The notes under the pieces are model-generated. The model was not told the DNA's origin. It did no database searches and worked only from the letters and a program-made list of their open reading frames with translations. DNA of 64,000 nt from CAVVST01 sp963750995 (GTDB taxonomy: Bacteria; Acidobacteriota; Vicinamibacteria; Vicinamibacterales; UBA2999): the NCBI GenBank assembly GCA_963750995.1, contig CAVVST010000004.1, forward strand, positions 930,001-994,000, written 5' to 3'. How positions within the stretch are numbered: the first letter of the stretch is position 1; each line of letters begins with the position of its first letter. Below are positions 1-7,680 of the stretch, one piece after another. A program made the translations under genes and the position numbers.

Positions 1-891
1 GAAGGCCACCTGCGGCGCCCACCCGAGCGTGCGCAGTTTCGAGGTGTCGAGACAGTAGCGTCGATCATGACCGGGCCGATCGGCCACCGGCTTGATCAGC
101 GACAGCGGCTTGCCGAGCGTGGCCAGGATTCGCTTCGTGAGGTCGACATTCATGACGTCGTTGCCGCCGCCGATGTTGTAGACCTCGCCGTCGCTTCCTT
201 TGTCAATCAGCAGGTCGATGGCGCGGCAATGGTCGTCGACATGCAGCCAGTCGCGCACGTTCCGGCCGTCGCCGTAGAGCGGCACGGGAATATCGTCGAT
301 GGCATTGGTCACGAACAGCGGGATGACTTTCTCAGGGAATTGATAGGGTCCGTAATTATTGGAGGCCCTGGTGATCAGGACGGGCACGTTATGCGTCGCC
401 CAGTAGCTATAGGCGAGACGGTCCGCACCGGCCTTGCTGGCCGCGTACGGATTGCGCGGCTTGATCTCGTCGGTCTCGCGGCTGGCCCCGGTGGCGACGC
501 TGCCGTACACCTCGTCGGTCGAGATCTGGACAAACCGGCGAAGCTGCGACGCGCGGCGCGCCGCCTCGAGCAGCACGAAGGTCCCCTCGACGTCGGTGCG
601 GATGAAGTCGCCGGCGGCAAGGATCGACCGGTCAACGTGCGTTTCCGCCGCGAAGTGCACCACTAACGCCGAGTGCTCGACCAGTGGGCCGCTGACGGCG
701 GCGTCGGCAATGTCGCCGTGCACGAACGCGTGCCGCGGGTGGTTCATCACGTCGTGGAGATTCTCGCGGCGGCCGGCGTAGGTCAGCTTGTCGAGCGTGG
801 TGACCCGCCAGTCCTGGTGCCGGTCGAGCGCGTAGCGGACGAAATTGCTGCCGATGAACCCGGCACCCCCGGTGACGAGGACCTCAACCAT
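1..891 (-). CDS. rmlB: dTDP-glucose 4,6-dehydratase, C-terminus cut by window edge
   Basis: NAD-dependent short-chain dehydrogenase/epimerase that converts dTDP-glucose to dTDP-4-keto-6-deoxyglucose for deoxysugar and O-antigen precursors. Reading leftward from ATG at 891, the protein opens with MVEVLVTGGAGFIG, the Rossmann TGGxGFIG motif. It continues with the STDEVYG active-site motif near residue 125, YAASK (catalytic Tyr/Lys) near residue 150, and the ASNNYGP and YNIGGG motifs of RmlB. About 297 residues are present; the family is usually 330-350, so only the C-terminus is lost beyond position 1. The start overlaps the 3' end of the epimerase gene by 8 bases, which implies translational coupling at the distal end of the minus-strand operon. 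Confidence 0.93.
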   Translation of the reverse strand, partial: MVEVLVTGGAGFIGSNFVRYALDRHQDWRVTTLDKLTYAGRRENLHDVMNHPRHAFVHGDIADAAVSGPLVEHSALVVHFAAETHVDRSILAAGDFIRTDVEGTFVLLEAARRASQLRRFVQISTDEVYGSVATGASRETDEIKPRNPYAASKAGADRLAYSYWATHNVPVLITRASNNYGPYQFPEKVIPLFVTNAIDDIPVPLYGDGRNVRDWLHVDDHCRAIDLLIDKGSDGEVYNIGGGNDVMNVDLTKRILATLGKPLSLIKPVADRPGHDRRYCLDTSKLRTLGWAPQVAF

Positions 892-1384
892 CCTTGCGCG
901 TCCAGTCGTAGGGCAGCGTGTCGTGCGGAGCGAGGCGGAATTCGTCCGGTTCCGCGTACCGGTACGGTTCGGTCGGCACGTTTACGACGAGCGCGGTTTC
1001 AGGACTGATGCACTTCCAGCCGTGGTAGACCAGCTTCGGCACCTGCACGAGCACCGGGTTCTGGACGCCGACGAAGAACTCGTTGATCGCTCCGTTGGTG
1101 GGTGAGTCAGGGCGCGTGTCGACGAGCACCAGCTTCACCATACCGGCGATGCACGCGAAGTTGTCGACCTGCTTCTGGTGGTAGTGCCACGCTTTGACGA
1201 CCCCCGAGTAGGTGGCCGAGACGTACACCTGCCCGAAGGTCGTGAAGATCTCAGACTCGTCCGCGCGCAGGATCTCCAGCAGGAACCCGCGCTCGTCGGG
1301 AATGAGGCGGAGCGGCTTGGTCTTCACCCCGTCGATCCGGGGCGGCTTCGCGACGGTCGTCGAATAAGCTACCGGGTTTGTCAT
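884..1384 (-). CDS. rmlC: dTDP-4-dehydrorhamnose 3,5-epimerase-like protein
   Basis: Cupin-fold sugar epimerase of the RmlC family, expected to act on dTDP-4-keto-6-deoxy sugars made by the neighbouring RmlA/RmlB pair. The chain has the family pattern RGFLLEILR, then a His-rich KAWHYHQKQ segment where classical RmlC has RGLHYQ, VLVDTRPDS, and VPKLVYHGWKCIS. The altered catalytic-His context suggests a variant RmlC-like enzyme, so the exact substrate is uncertain. I prefer ATG 1384, which has AGGTGG about 7 bases upstream; GTG codons at 1390 and 1393 are also in frame, and the former would overlap the rmlA stop. It lies in order rmlA-rmlC-rmlB, transcribed leftward. Confidence 0.85.
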   Translation of the reverse strand: MTNPVAYSTTVAKPPRIDGVKTKPLRLIPDERGFLLEILRADESEIFTTFGQVYVSATYSGVVKAWHYHQKQVDNFACIAGMVKLVLVDTRPDSPTNGAINEFFVGVQNPVLVQVPKLVYHGWKCISPETALVVNVPTEPYRYAEPDEFRLAPHDTLPYDWTRKDG

Positions 1385-1386
1385 TG

Positions 1387-2454
1387 TCACCACCTGATGC
1401 CGACCTCTGAATTGTCTCCCAGCATGAAGCGGAACGCGCTCGGCTTCACCGGGATCCGGTAAATCCGCACGTTCTTGCCGATCAGGCTGTCGATGACGCG
1501 GTTCGCCAGGTCACGGACGCACGATCCTTCAAGAACGATGCTGTGCTCGATCTCGGAGTCCTGGATCTCGACGTCGTTACCGATCGACGTGAACGGGCCG
1601 ACGTAGGCGTGAATGATCCTCGCCCCGCGACCAATCACGGCCGGGCCGCGGATCACCGATCGCTCCACCACCGCTCCCGCCTCGATGACGACCTTGCCTT
1701 CCACCCGGCTGTCGGCGTCAATTGAGCCATCGACGCGCCGTTCCTGGGTATCGAGGATGAGCCGGTTCGCCTCGAGCATGTCCTCCAGCTTCCCGGTGTC
1801 CTTCCACCAGCCGTCCACGATGTGCGGCCGGACGGTCAGTCCGCGATCGATGAGGTCCTGGATTGCGTCGGTGATCTCCAGCTCGTTGCGAAAGCTCGGC
1901 CTGATCCGGTCCACCGACTCGAACACTTCGGGCCCGAACATATAGACGCCGACCAGCGCCAGGTCGCCGATCGGTTCCTTCGGCTTCTCGACCAGTCTCA
2001 CGACTTTGCCGTCACGAAGCTCGGCGACGCCGAACATCTGCGGATCGGGCACGCGGGCCAGCAGGATCTGCGCCGCCGGCCTTTCCCGCGCGAACTCCTC
2101 GACGAAGTGGGTGATGCCCTTGTTCAGGAGGTTGTCGCCGAGATACATCACGAACGGCTCGTTCCCCATGAACGGCTTGCTGATCTTCACCGCGTGCGCA
2201 AGCCCGCGGGGCGCGTCCTGTTCGATGTACTCGATGCGCGCCCCCCACCGCGATCCGTCGCCGACCGCGGTCCTGATTTCCGCCCGGGTATCGCCGACGA
2301 CGATGCCGATGTCCGTGATGCCGGCGGCGACGATGGCTTCGATGCCGTAGAAGAGGACCGGCTTGTTCGCCACCGGGACGAGCTGTTTCGCGCTGGTGTA
2401 AGTCAGCGGGCGCAGGCGCGTACCCTTCCCGCCGCTGAGGATCAGCCCCTTCAC
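1387..2454 (-). CDS. rmlA: glucose-1-phosphate thymidylyltransferase, long form
   Basis: Nucleotidyltransferase joining glucose-1-phosphate and dTTP to give dTDP-glucose. The N-terminus MKGLILSGGKGTRLRPLT carries the GGxGTRLRP nucleotide-binding loop, followed by SAKQLVPVANKPVLFYGIE. The C-terminal third (about residues 245-330) contains repeated SRVEGKVVIEAGAVV-type hexapeptides of a left-handed beta helix, which marks the long (355 aa) form instead of the ~290 aa short RmlA. It starts only 1 base after the lptD stop, so dTDP-sugar synthesis is co-transcribed with the LPS transport gene, consistent with a cell-envelope polysaccharide role. Confidence 0.93.
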   Translation of the reverse strand: MKGLILSGGKGTRLRPLTYTSAKQLVPVANKPVLFYGIEAIVAAGITDIGIVVGDTRAEIRTAVGDGSRWGARIEYIEQDAPRGLAHAVKISKPFMGNEPFVMYLGDNLLNKGITHFVEEFARERPAAQILLARVPDPQMFGVAELRDGKVVRLVEKPKEPIGDLALVGVYMFGPEVFESVDRIRPSFRNELEITDAIQDLIDRGLTVRPHIVDGWWKDTGKLEDMLEANRLILDTQERRVDGSIDADSRVEGKVVIEAGAVVERSVIRGPAVIGRGARIIHAYVGPFTSIGNDVEIQDSEIEHSIVLEGSCVRDLANRVIDSLIGKNVRIYRIPVKPSAFRFMLGDNSEVGIRW

Positions 2455-2455
2455 C

Positions 2456-4774
2456 TCAGTAACCCGAGCCCATCAGCCCACCGAAGGCGCCGAAGAAGTT
2501 CGAGAACGTGCCGAGCCCCGCCAGCACGAACGAGACGTTGAAGCGGCGGTCGGACGAAATCGGGAAATTTCGCCCGCTCTGCGGATAGTTGAACTTCTGG
2601 AATTCGGCCTGGATACCGCAACACTGCGCCAGGTAGGTCATGCCGATGCTCTGGTTGAGGATCTCGGAACGGCTGATGTCCCACGTCAATGCGTACGCGC
2701 CCCTCGCCTGCCCCTGCAGCATGCCGACCGAGGAGCTCCAGGTCATCGAGCTCTCCGGGTCGGACGTCGGCCTCCGCCGGATGCGGCTGAAGTTGATCGT
2801 GCTGGAGCTCCCGCGTAGCGTGACGGTGCCCTGCGTGGTCATGACGTGCAGCCCTTCGCCGTGCACGTCGTACTCGAAACGAGTTGTCGCATCGAGCGTG
2901 GGGCTGGGCGTGAGTTTGACGTTCAGGGCGACGTCGGACAGGTCGACCGACCGCGAACGGTAAGCACTGCTCACGTACTGTGAATCGTTGATGCTGGCGC
3001 GGTCTGTCAGGTAATACGTCTGCTGGACGCCGATGGTCAGGAACTGGATAGTCGATCCGGCCGCTCCATCGGCGGTTCGCGCGCGGTACAGCAGCCGGTT
3101 GTTGATGCCGTAGGTCAGGCGGGTCGAATCGCCCTTGATGACGTCGCTCGAGTCGGCCAGCGTCAGGACCTGGTCGGCGTTGCCGATCGCCGGGATGAAC
3201 TCGAGCGCGAACGTCGGCTCGATCAGATGCTTCATGCGCTCGCTGTAGCCGCTCGCCGGCGTGTCCCAGATCTTGGCGAGCACCGGCCCGATCACGTCGG
3301 ATCGCAGCGTCAGATACTGCCGCGTCAGCGGCTCGTCAGTCAAGTCTCCGTCCTCGTCGGCGCTCCGCGTGTAGTAGGTGGTGCGGTACGACGCGCTGGT
3401 GTTGAACGTCAGGTAGGTCAGGCGGGAAAGTGCGGCACGCATGGTCGGCAGGACGTCGAAGCGTCCCAGGCTCTTGTCGTTCGACACCTCGCCGTCGTCA
3501 ATCGTGCGATAGGGCAGGTACGCGAACTCGTTGTTCAACGACCCGTAGACCGGCAGCCCGAACAGGCGCTGCGGCGCCAGCGACGCCGTGAGGCGCGGAG
3601 TGCTGCCATACAGCTGCGACGTGTCGGCATCGGCGAACGTCTCGATGCGCTGGAACAGGGCGCCGGCCGTGAGCACGCCAAAAGAACCGGTCGCCCCGGC
3701 TTCGACCGTGCGCGTCGCGTTGGATGCCTGGTAAAGGTCCTGCTGATAGAGCTGTTTCGTGATGAGGTTCGATGTGTAGTCGATGCGCTGGTGAAGGCGG
3801 ATGGCGGTGCCCCAGGCCTGGTTGCCGGCGCCCTGGACCTGGTAGCTCGAGGTCGCCGGCAGGGTCGTAGTCGAACCGGCCTGCGCGAACTGGGTCTCGT
3901 GCTGATCAAGATGGTAGAACCGGACATTCCCGTACGAGCCCTGGCCGGCGACATATCGGTACTCGGCGCCCGCGCCCTGGCCGGTCCTGGTGAACCAGTC
4001 GTGGAAGAACGTCGCGTCCTGGCTGCGTCCGATCGCCCAGAAGAAGGCGTTGCTGATGGCCTGGCCGCGCAGAGACGACGAACCGTAGGTCGGCAGCAGG
4101 AACCCGGTCGCGCGGTCCTCGTCCTTGATCGGGTAGTAAATGATCGGCAGGTACATCAACGGCACGCCCTTGACTCGCAGCAGCATGTTTCGCGCGACTG
4201 CGTAGTCGTTCAGGTTGATGACCACGGAGTTGCTTGCCACCTCCCACCGCGGCGTCGGCTGTACGCAGGTGGTGAAGGCGCCGCGCGTCAGCCGGTACGA
4301 TCGCTGGCTGACCTTCTCGATCATCTCGCCATAAAAGTAGACGTCAGGATCCTGGTTCCCGAACTGCACCTTATCGACGGTGTCGCCGAGCGACATGATG
4401 CCCGATGCAAGGTAGAACGTCCCCGTACCGTCGGTGACGTTGAATTCGACCTTCTCCGCGGCGATCCGTCCGTCCGGTCCGCTGAACACGACGTTGCCCG
4501 ACGCGACGATGCGCAGCGTCGGCTTGCTGTAGATGTCGATCTCGTCGGCGAAGAATCTCGTTCCAGCCGCAATCTCGATGTCGACCTGACCGGTAAGCCG
4601 GCAGTACTCAGCCGACGGGCACTCGAGGCGGTTCTGGGTGTTCTGAGTGATCTGAGCGAGCGGTGAATTGTCGGCCGGCACCGCTGCGCCGGCGGCCGGC
4701 GCCGACACCTGCGCGAAGGCCGGCGCGGCGTACGCGCAGAGAGCGAGCAGGAAGGGAATCCGCGATGAAACCAT
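2456..4774 (-). CDS. lptD: LPS-assembly outer membrane protein LptD
   Basis: Outer-membrane beta-barrel that inserts lipopolysaccharide into the outer leaflet. The 772-residue chain begins with a signal peptide (MVSSRIPFLLALCAYAAPAFAQ). It then has an OstA/LptA-like beta-jellyroll (about residues 55-150: ITGQVDIEIAAGTRFFADEI..., GNVVFSGPDGRIAAEKVEF) and a long barrel with alternating aromatic strands. A VPLMYLPIIYYPIKDEDRATGFLLP segment is typical of the LptD N-domain/barrel junction. The family is 750-850 residues, so length is normal. Presence of this gene is strong evidence for a diderm. It sits between folC (15 bp upstream) and rmlA. Confidence 0.9.
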   Translation of the reverse strand: MVSSRIPFLLALCAYAAPAFAQVSAPAAGAAVPADNSPLAQITQNTQNRLECPSAEYCRLTGQVDIEIAAGTRFFADEIDIYSKPTLRIVASGNVVFSGPDGRIAAEKVEFNVTDGTGTFYLASGIMSLGDTVDKVQFGNQDPDVYFYGEMIEKVSQRSYRLTRGAFTTCVQPTPRWEVASNSVVINLNDYAVARNMLLRVKGVPLMYLPIIYYPIKDEDRATGFLLPTYGSSSLRGQAISNAFFWAIGRSQDATFFHDWFTRTGQGAGAEYRYVAGQGSYGNVRFYHLDQHETQFAQAGSTTTLPATSSYQVQGAGNQAWGTAIRLHQRIDYTSNLITKQLYQQDLYQASNATRTVEAGATGSFGVLTAGALFQRIETFADADTSQLYGSTPRLTASLAPQRLFGLPVYGSLNNEFAYLPYRTIDDGEVSNDKSLGRFDVLPTMRAALSRLTYLTFNTSASYRTTYYTRSADEDGDLTDEPLTRQYLTLRSDVIGPVLAKIWDTPASGYSERMKHLIEPTFALEFIPAIGNADQVLTLADSSDVIKGDSTRLTYGINNRLLYRARTADGAAGSTIQFLTIGVQQTYYLTDRASINDSQYVSSAYRSRSVDLSDVALNVKLTPSPTLDATTRFEYDVHGEGLHVMTTQGTVTLRGSSSTINFSRIRRRPTSDPESSMTWSSSVGMLQGQARGAYALTWDISRSEILNQSIGMTYLAQCCGIQAEFQKFNYPQSGRNFPISSDRRFNVSFVLAGLGTFSNFFGAFGGLMGSGY

Positions 4775-4789
4775 CAGGGAATACAGGGG

Positions 4790-6079
4790 TTAGCGCAGGA
4801 TAGCACGGCGTCTGAGCGCGTCACGAACCGCGCCGACGACGAAGATCGAGCCCGCGACGCAAACCGTGGAGCTTGTCGCGAGCGCCTGCTCGACGGCAGA
4901 CGACGGATCGGGTTCGACGCGCACCGCGACACGCGCACCCATGCCGGCAATCCGCGCGGCAAGGTCGCGCGCGGGAATCGCCCGCGGCGTTGGCGCCGCC
5001 GTTGCGATTACAGATGACACGACCGGCAGCAGCGCCGCCAGGATGCCCTCGACGTCCTTGTCGCGCATGACGCCGATGACGAGGGCAGGCCGGTCCGCCG
5101 AGCGGCTGCCGAGATAGGCGGCGAGCGCGCGCGCGCCATCCACGTTGTGCGCGGCGTCGAGCAGCACCTCGCGGCCGTCCTCGAAACGAATGAGCTCGAG
5201 ACGACCGGGCCAGTCCACCTGCGTCAACCCGCGCTCAATCGCGTCCCTCGATACAGAAACGCCGCGGCGTCGTGCCGCCTCGAGCAGCCGCACGGCGACC
5301 TGCGCATTGCCGACCTGGTGCGCGCCGCGCAGCGCCAGCGCCAGCGGACCGTACCGGTCCTCGGGCGTATTGATTGTCACGGTGCCGCCCTCGACGTGGC
5401 TCCCCGTCACCGGAACATCGGCGTTCGCGTCGATGATGACGGCACCCTGTGCCGCGGCCACGCGCTCGATGACGACGCGCGCCTCGTCGGGCACCGACCC
5501 GACGACGGTGTCCATGCGTGGCTTGATGATTCCCGCTTTCTCGAACGCGATCGCCTCGATGGTGTCGCCGAGGTGCTGCTGGTGATCGAACCCGATCGAC
5601 GTAATGGCCCCTGCCACCGGCGCGATCACGTTTGTCGAGTCGTACCGCCCGCCGAGGCCGACTTCGATGACGGCCACTTCGACGCCTGCCCGGCGGAACA
5701 GCTCGAAGGCGATGGCGGTGGTCGCCTCGAAGAAGGTCGGGTGGACCGCGAGGCCTCCGGTCGCGATCAAGTCCTCGGCGCAGTCCAGCACGTCATCGGC
5801 TGCCTGTTGCAGCGCCTGCGGCTCGACAGCGGCGTCGCCGATCACGAACCGTTCCGAGAGATCGACCAGATGAGGCGAGATATACCTGGCGGCGCGAATG
5901 CCGGACGCCACCAGGGCGGCGTGGGCCATGGCCGTGACCGACCCCTTGCCGTTGGTGCCGGCGACGTGCAGCGACGTGAAGGTGCGTTCGGGATGGTCCA
6001 GGGCGGCGCACAGCCGCGAGATGTTGTCGAGCCCGAGCTTGATGCCGAACGTCTCGAGCGCAAAAAGCCGGTCGAGCAA
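4790..6079 (-). CDS. folC: Folylpolyglutamate synthase / dihydrofolate synthase
   Basis: Mur-ligase-type enzyme that adds glutamate to dihydropteroate/folates. Key motifs are GTNGKGSVTAMA (P-loop, about residues 42-53), the YISPHLVDLSERF folate motif, and EVGLGGRYDSTN. The DHQQHLGDT segment is followed by FEKAGIIKP, and LLDAAHNVDGARALAAYL lies near residue 300. Length 429 aa matches the family. The start is TTG at 6079, two bases after the accD stop; no better in-frame ATG exists upstream. It belongs to the leftward dNK-accD-folC-lptD-rml operon; accD-folC adjacency is a common bacterial arrangement. Confidence 0.94.
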   Translation of the reverse strand: MLDRLFALETFGIKLGLDNISRLCAALDHPERTFTSLHVAGTNGKGSVTAMAHAALVASGIRAARYISPHLVDLSERFVIGDAAVEPQALQQAADDVLDCAEDLIATGGLAVHPTFFEATTAIAFELFRRAGVEVAVIEVGLGGRYDSTNVIAPVAGAITSIGFDHQQHLGDTIEAIAFEKAGIIKPRMDTVVGSVPDEARVVIERVAAAQGAVIIDANADVPVTGSHVEGGTVTINTPEDRYGPLALALRGAHQVGNAQVAVRLLEAARRRGVSVSRDAIERGLTQVDWPGRLELIRFEDGREVLLDAAHNVDGARALAAYLGSRSADRPALVIGVMRDKDVEGILAALLPVVSSVIATAAPTPRAIPARDLAARIAGMGARVAVRVEPDPSSAVEQALATSSTVCVAGSIFVVGAVRDALRRRAILR

Positions 6080-6081
6080 AC

Positions 6082-6993
6082 CTAACTCGGGGAGTCGCCG
6101 TCGATGGCGCCTGCAACCGCCATCGGAGGCGGGGTGGCGGGTGCGGGCTGCGCCCCCATGAACTGCAGCACGCGCGCGAGGACGGTTTTCATCTCCCGGC
6201 GATCGACGATCAGATCCACCATGCCGTGCTCGACGAGGAACTCGCTTCGCTGGAAGCCATCCGGCAGCTTCTGCCGGATGGTCTGCTCGATGACGCGAGG
6301 TCCGGCGAAACCGATCAACGCCTTCGGCTCGGCGATGTTCAGATCGCCCAGCATCGCAAAGCTCGCTGTGACACCACCCGTGGTGGGGTCGGTCAGGATC
6401 GAAATGAAGGGCAGGCCGGCGCGGTCGAGCCGGGCCAGTGCCGCCGAAACCTTCGCCATCTGCATCAGCGAGAGCGCCCCCTCCATCATCCGCGCGCCGC
6501 CAGAACAGGAGACGACGAGCAGCGGCTGGCGCCGCTCGAGCGCCATCTCCACCGCCCGCGCGATTTTTTCGCCCACGACCACGCCCATGCTGCCGCCGAT
6601 GAACGAATACTCCATCGCCGCGACGACGACGTCGAGCCCGTTCAGCCGGCCGGTGGCAATCACCACCGCGTCTTTGAGCCCGGTGGACTGGATGGTGGCC
6701 TTGAGCCTGTCGCGATAGAGCTTGGTGTCCGCGAAATGGAGGGGATCGTTCGACGTCAGGTCAGCGTGGTGCTCGACCCACTCGGCGTCGAACAACGCGC
6801 GGAGCCGGTCGGCGGCGCTGATACGAAAATGGTGCGCGCACTTCGGGCAGACGTGCAGGTTGGTCTCAAGGTCCTTGTTGTACAGGATTTGCGCGCAGTC
6901 GGGACACTTGACCCACAGTCCCTCGGGCACCCGGCTGGGTTTCTGAGCCGTGGCGGATGCCATCGGCTTCCGGGCCTTCTTGAACCAGGCCAT
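6082..6993 (-). CDS. accD: Acetyl-CoA carboxylase carboxyltransferase subunit beta
   Basis: Beta subunit of the carboxyltransferase that transfers CO2 from carboxybiotin to acetyl-CoA in fatty-acid synthesis. A zinc ribbon is visible near residues 27-50 (KCPDCAQILYNKDLE ... HVCPKCAHHF). It is followed by the crotonase-like core with MEYSFIGGSMGVVVGEKI, SCSGGARMMEGALSLMQMAK and DPTTGGVTASFA. I choose ATG 6993 (MAWFKKARK); a GTG at 6999 is also in frame. A perfect TATAAT lies on this strand 8 bases before ATG 6993 and overlaps the stop codon of the kinase gene, so a separate, possibly leaderless transcript is conceivable. Confidence 0.95.
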   Translation of the reverse strand: MAWFKKARKPMASATAQKPSRVPEGLWVKCPDCAQILYNKDLETNLHVCPKCAHHFRISAADRLRALFDAEWVEHHADLTSNDPLHFADTKLYRDRLKATIQSTGLKDAVVIATGRLNGLDVVVAAMEYSFIGGSMGVVVGEKIARAVEMALERRQPLLVVSCSGGARMMEGALSLMQMAKVSAALARLDRAGLPFISILTDPTTGGVTASFAMLGDLNIAEPKALIGFAGPRVIEQTIRQKLPDGFQRSEFLVEHGMVDLIVDRREMKTVLARVLQFMGAQPAPATPPPMAVAGAIDGDSPS

Positions 6994-7002
6994 CGGCACA
7001 CA

Positions 7003-7647
7003 TTATAGGTGGGTCCGCGGCACGTAGTAGCGGGTACCCCGGTTCAGCGACTTGATCTGGCGCAGCAGGTCCTCGACGGCGGCGTCGCTCGCGGCGAGGT
7101 CCACCTGCGACGTTTCGACGACGAGCAGAGGGGTGGCGGAATAGTGAAAGAAGAAGTGCTGGTAGGCTTCGTTCAGCTCGAGCAGATATGACGCTTCCGG
7201 TTGCGGCCCTTCGTCCCCTGCCTCTTTCGCTCGATCCTTGAGGCGCCGCACCAGCACCTCGGTGGGGGCCTGGAGATACACCACCAGGTCCGGCGCGGGG
7301 ACGTCTCGCGCGAGCAGGTCGTACAACCGCTGGTAAATGAACAGTTCGTTATCGTCAAGGTTGAGGTAGGCGAAGATCTTGTCCTTGTCGAACAGGTAGT
7401 CCGCGATCGTCGTCTGGGAAAACAGGTTCGCCTGCCGCAGCGTGATCTGCTGGCGGTGCCGGTTCAGCAGATAGAAGAGCTGAGCCTGCAGCGCCGCCCC
7501 GGGCCTGCCGGTATAAAAGTCCGCGAGGAACGGATTGTCGCGCTCCTCGAGTACCGTCGCCGCGTCGAGTCGCGCCGCCAGCCGCCTCGCGAGCGCAGTC
7601 TTGCCGATGCCGATTGGTCCTTCGATGGCAATGTACTGAAACGACAT
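7003..7647 (-). CDS. Deoxynucleoside kinase family protein
   Basis: Small P-loop kinase of the deoxyadenosine/deoxyguanosine kinase family, which phosphorylates salvaged deoxynucleosides. The chain MSFQYIAIEGPIGIGKTALARRLA contains the Walker A loop GPIGIGKT at about residues 10-17. Downstream are EERDNPFLADFYTGRP and QAQLFYLLNRHRQ, typical of the family, then PDLVVYLQAPTEVLVRRLKDRAKE (lid region). The reading frame extends upstream to 7722, but ATG 7647 gives the family-like N-terminus and avoids the repeat-rich leader. It is the first gene of the leftward operon and is divergent from the HEAT/cyclophilin gene. Confidence 0.85.
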   Translation of the reverse strand: MSFQYIAIEGPIGIGKTALARRLAARLDAATVLEERDNPFLADFYTGRPGAALQAQLFYLLNRHRQQITLRQANLFSQTTIADYLFDKDKIFAYLNLDDNELFIYQRLYDLLARDVPAPDLVVYLQAPTEVLVRRLKDRAKEAGDEGPQPEASYLLELNEAYQHFFFHYSATPLLVVETSQVDLAASDAAVEDLLRQIKSLNRGTRYYVPRTHL

Positions 7648-7680
7648 GGAGGGCGATGCGCCGATGCTATCATCGGGCAC

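Noticed and set aside
3227..4666. 479-codon plus-strand frame opposite lptD
   Set aside because: Antisense shadow of a real gene; low-complexity Arg/Val/Asp composition and no ribosome site.
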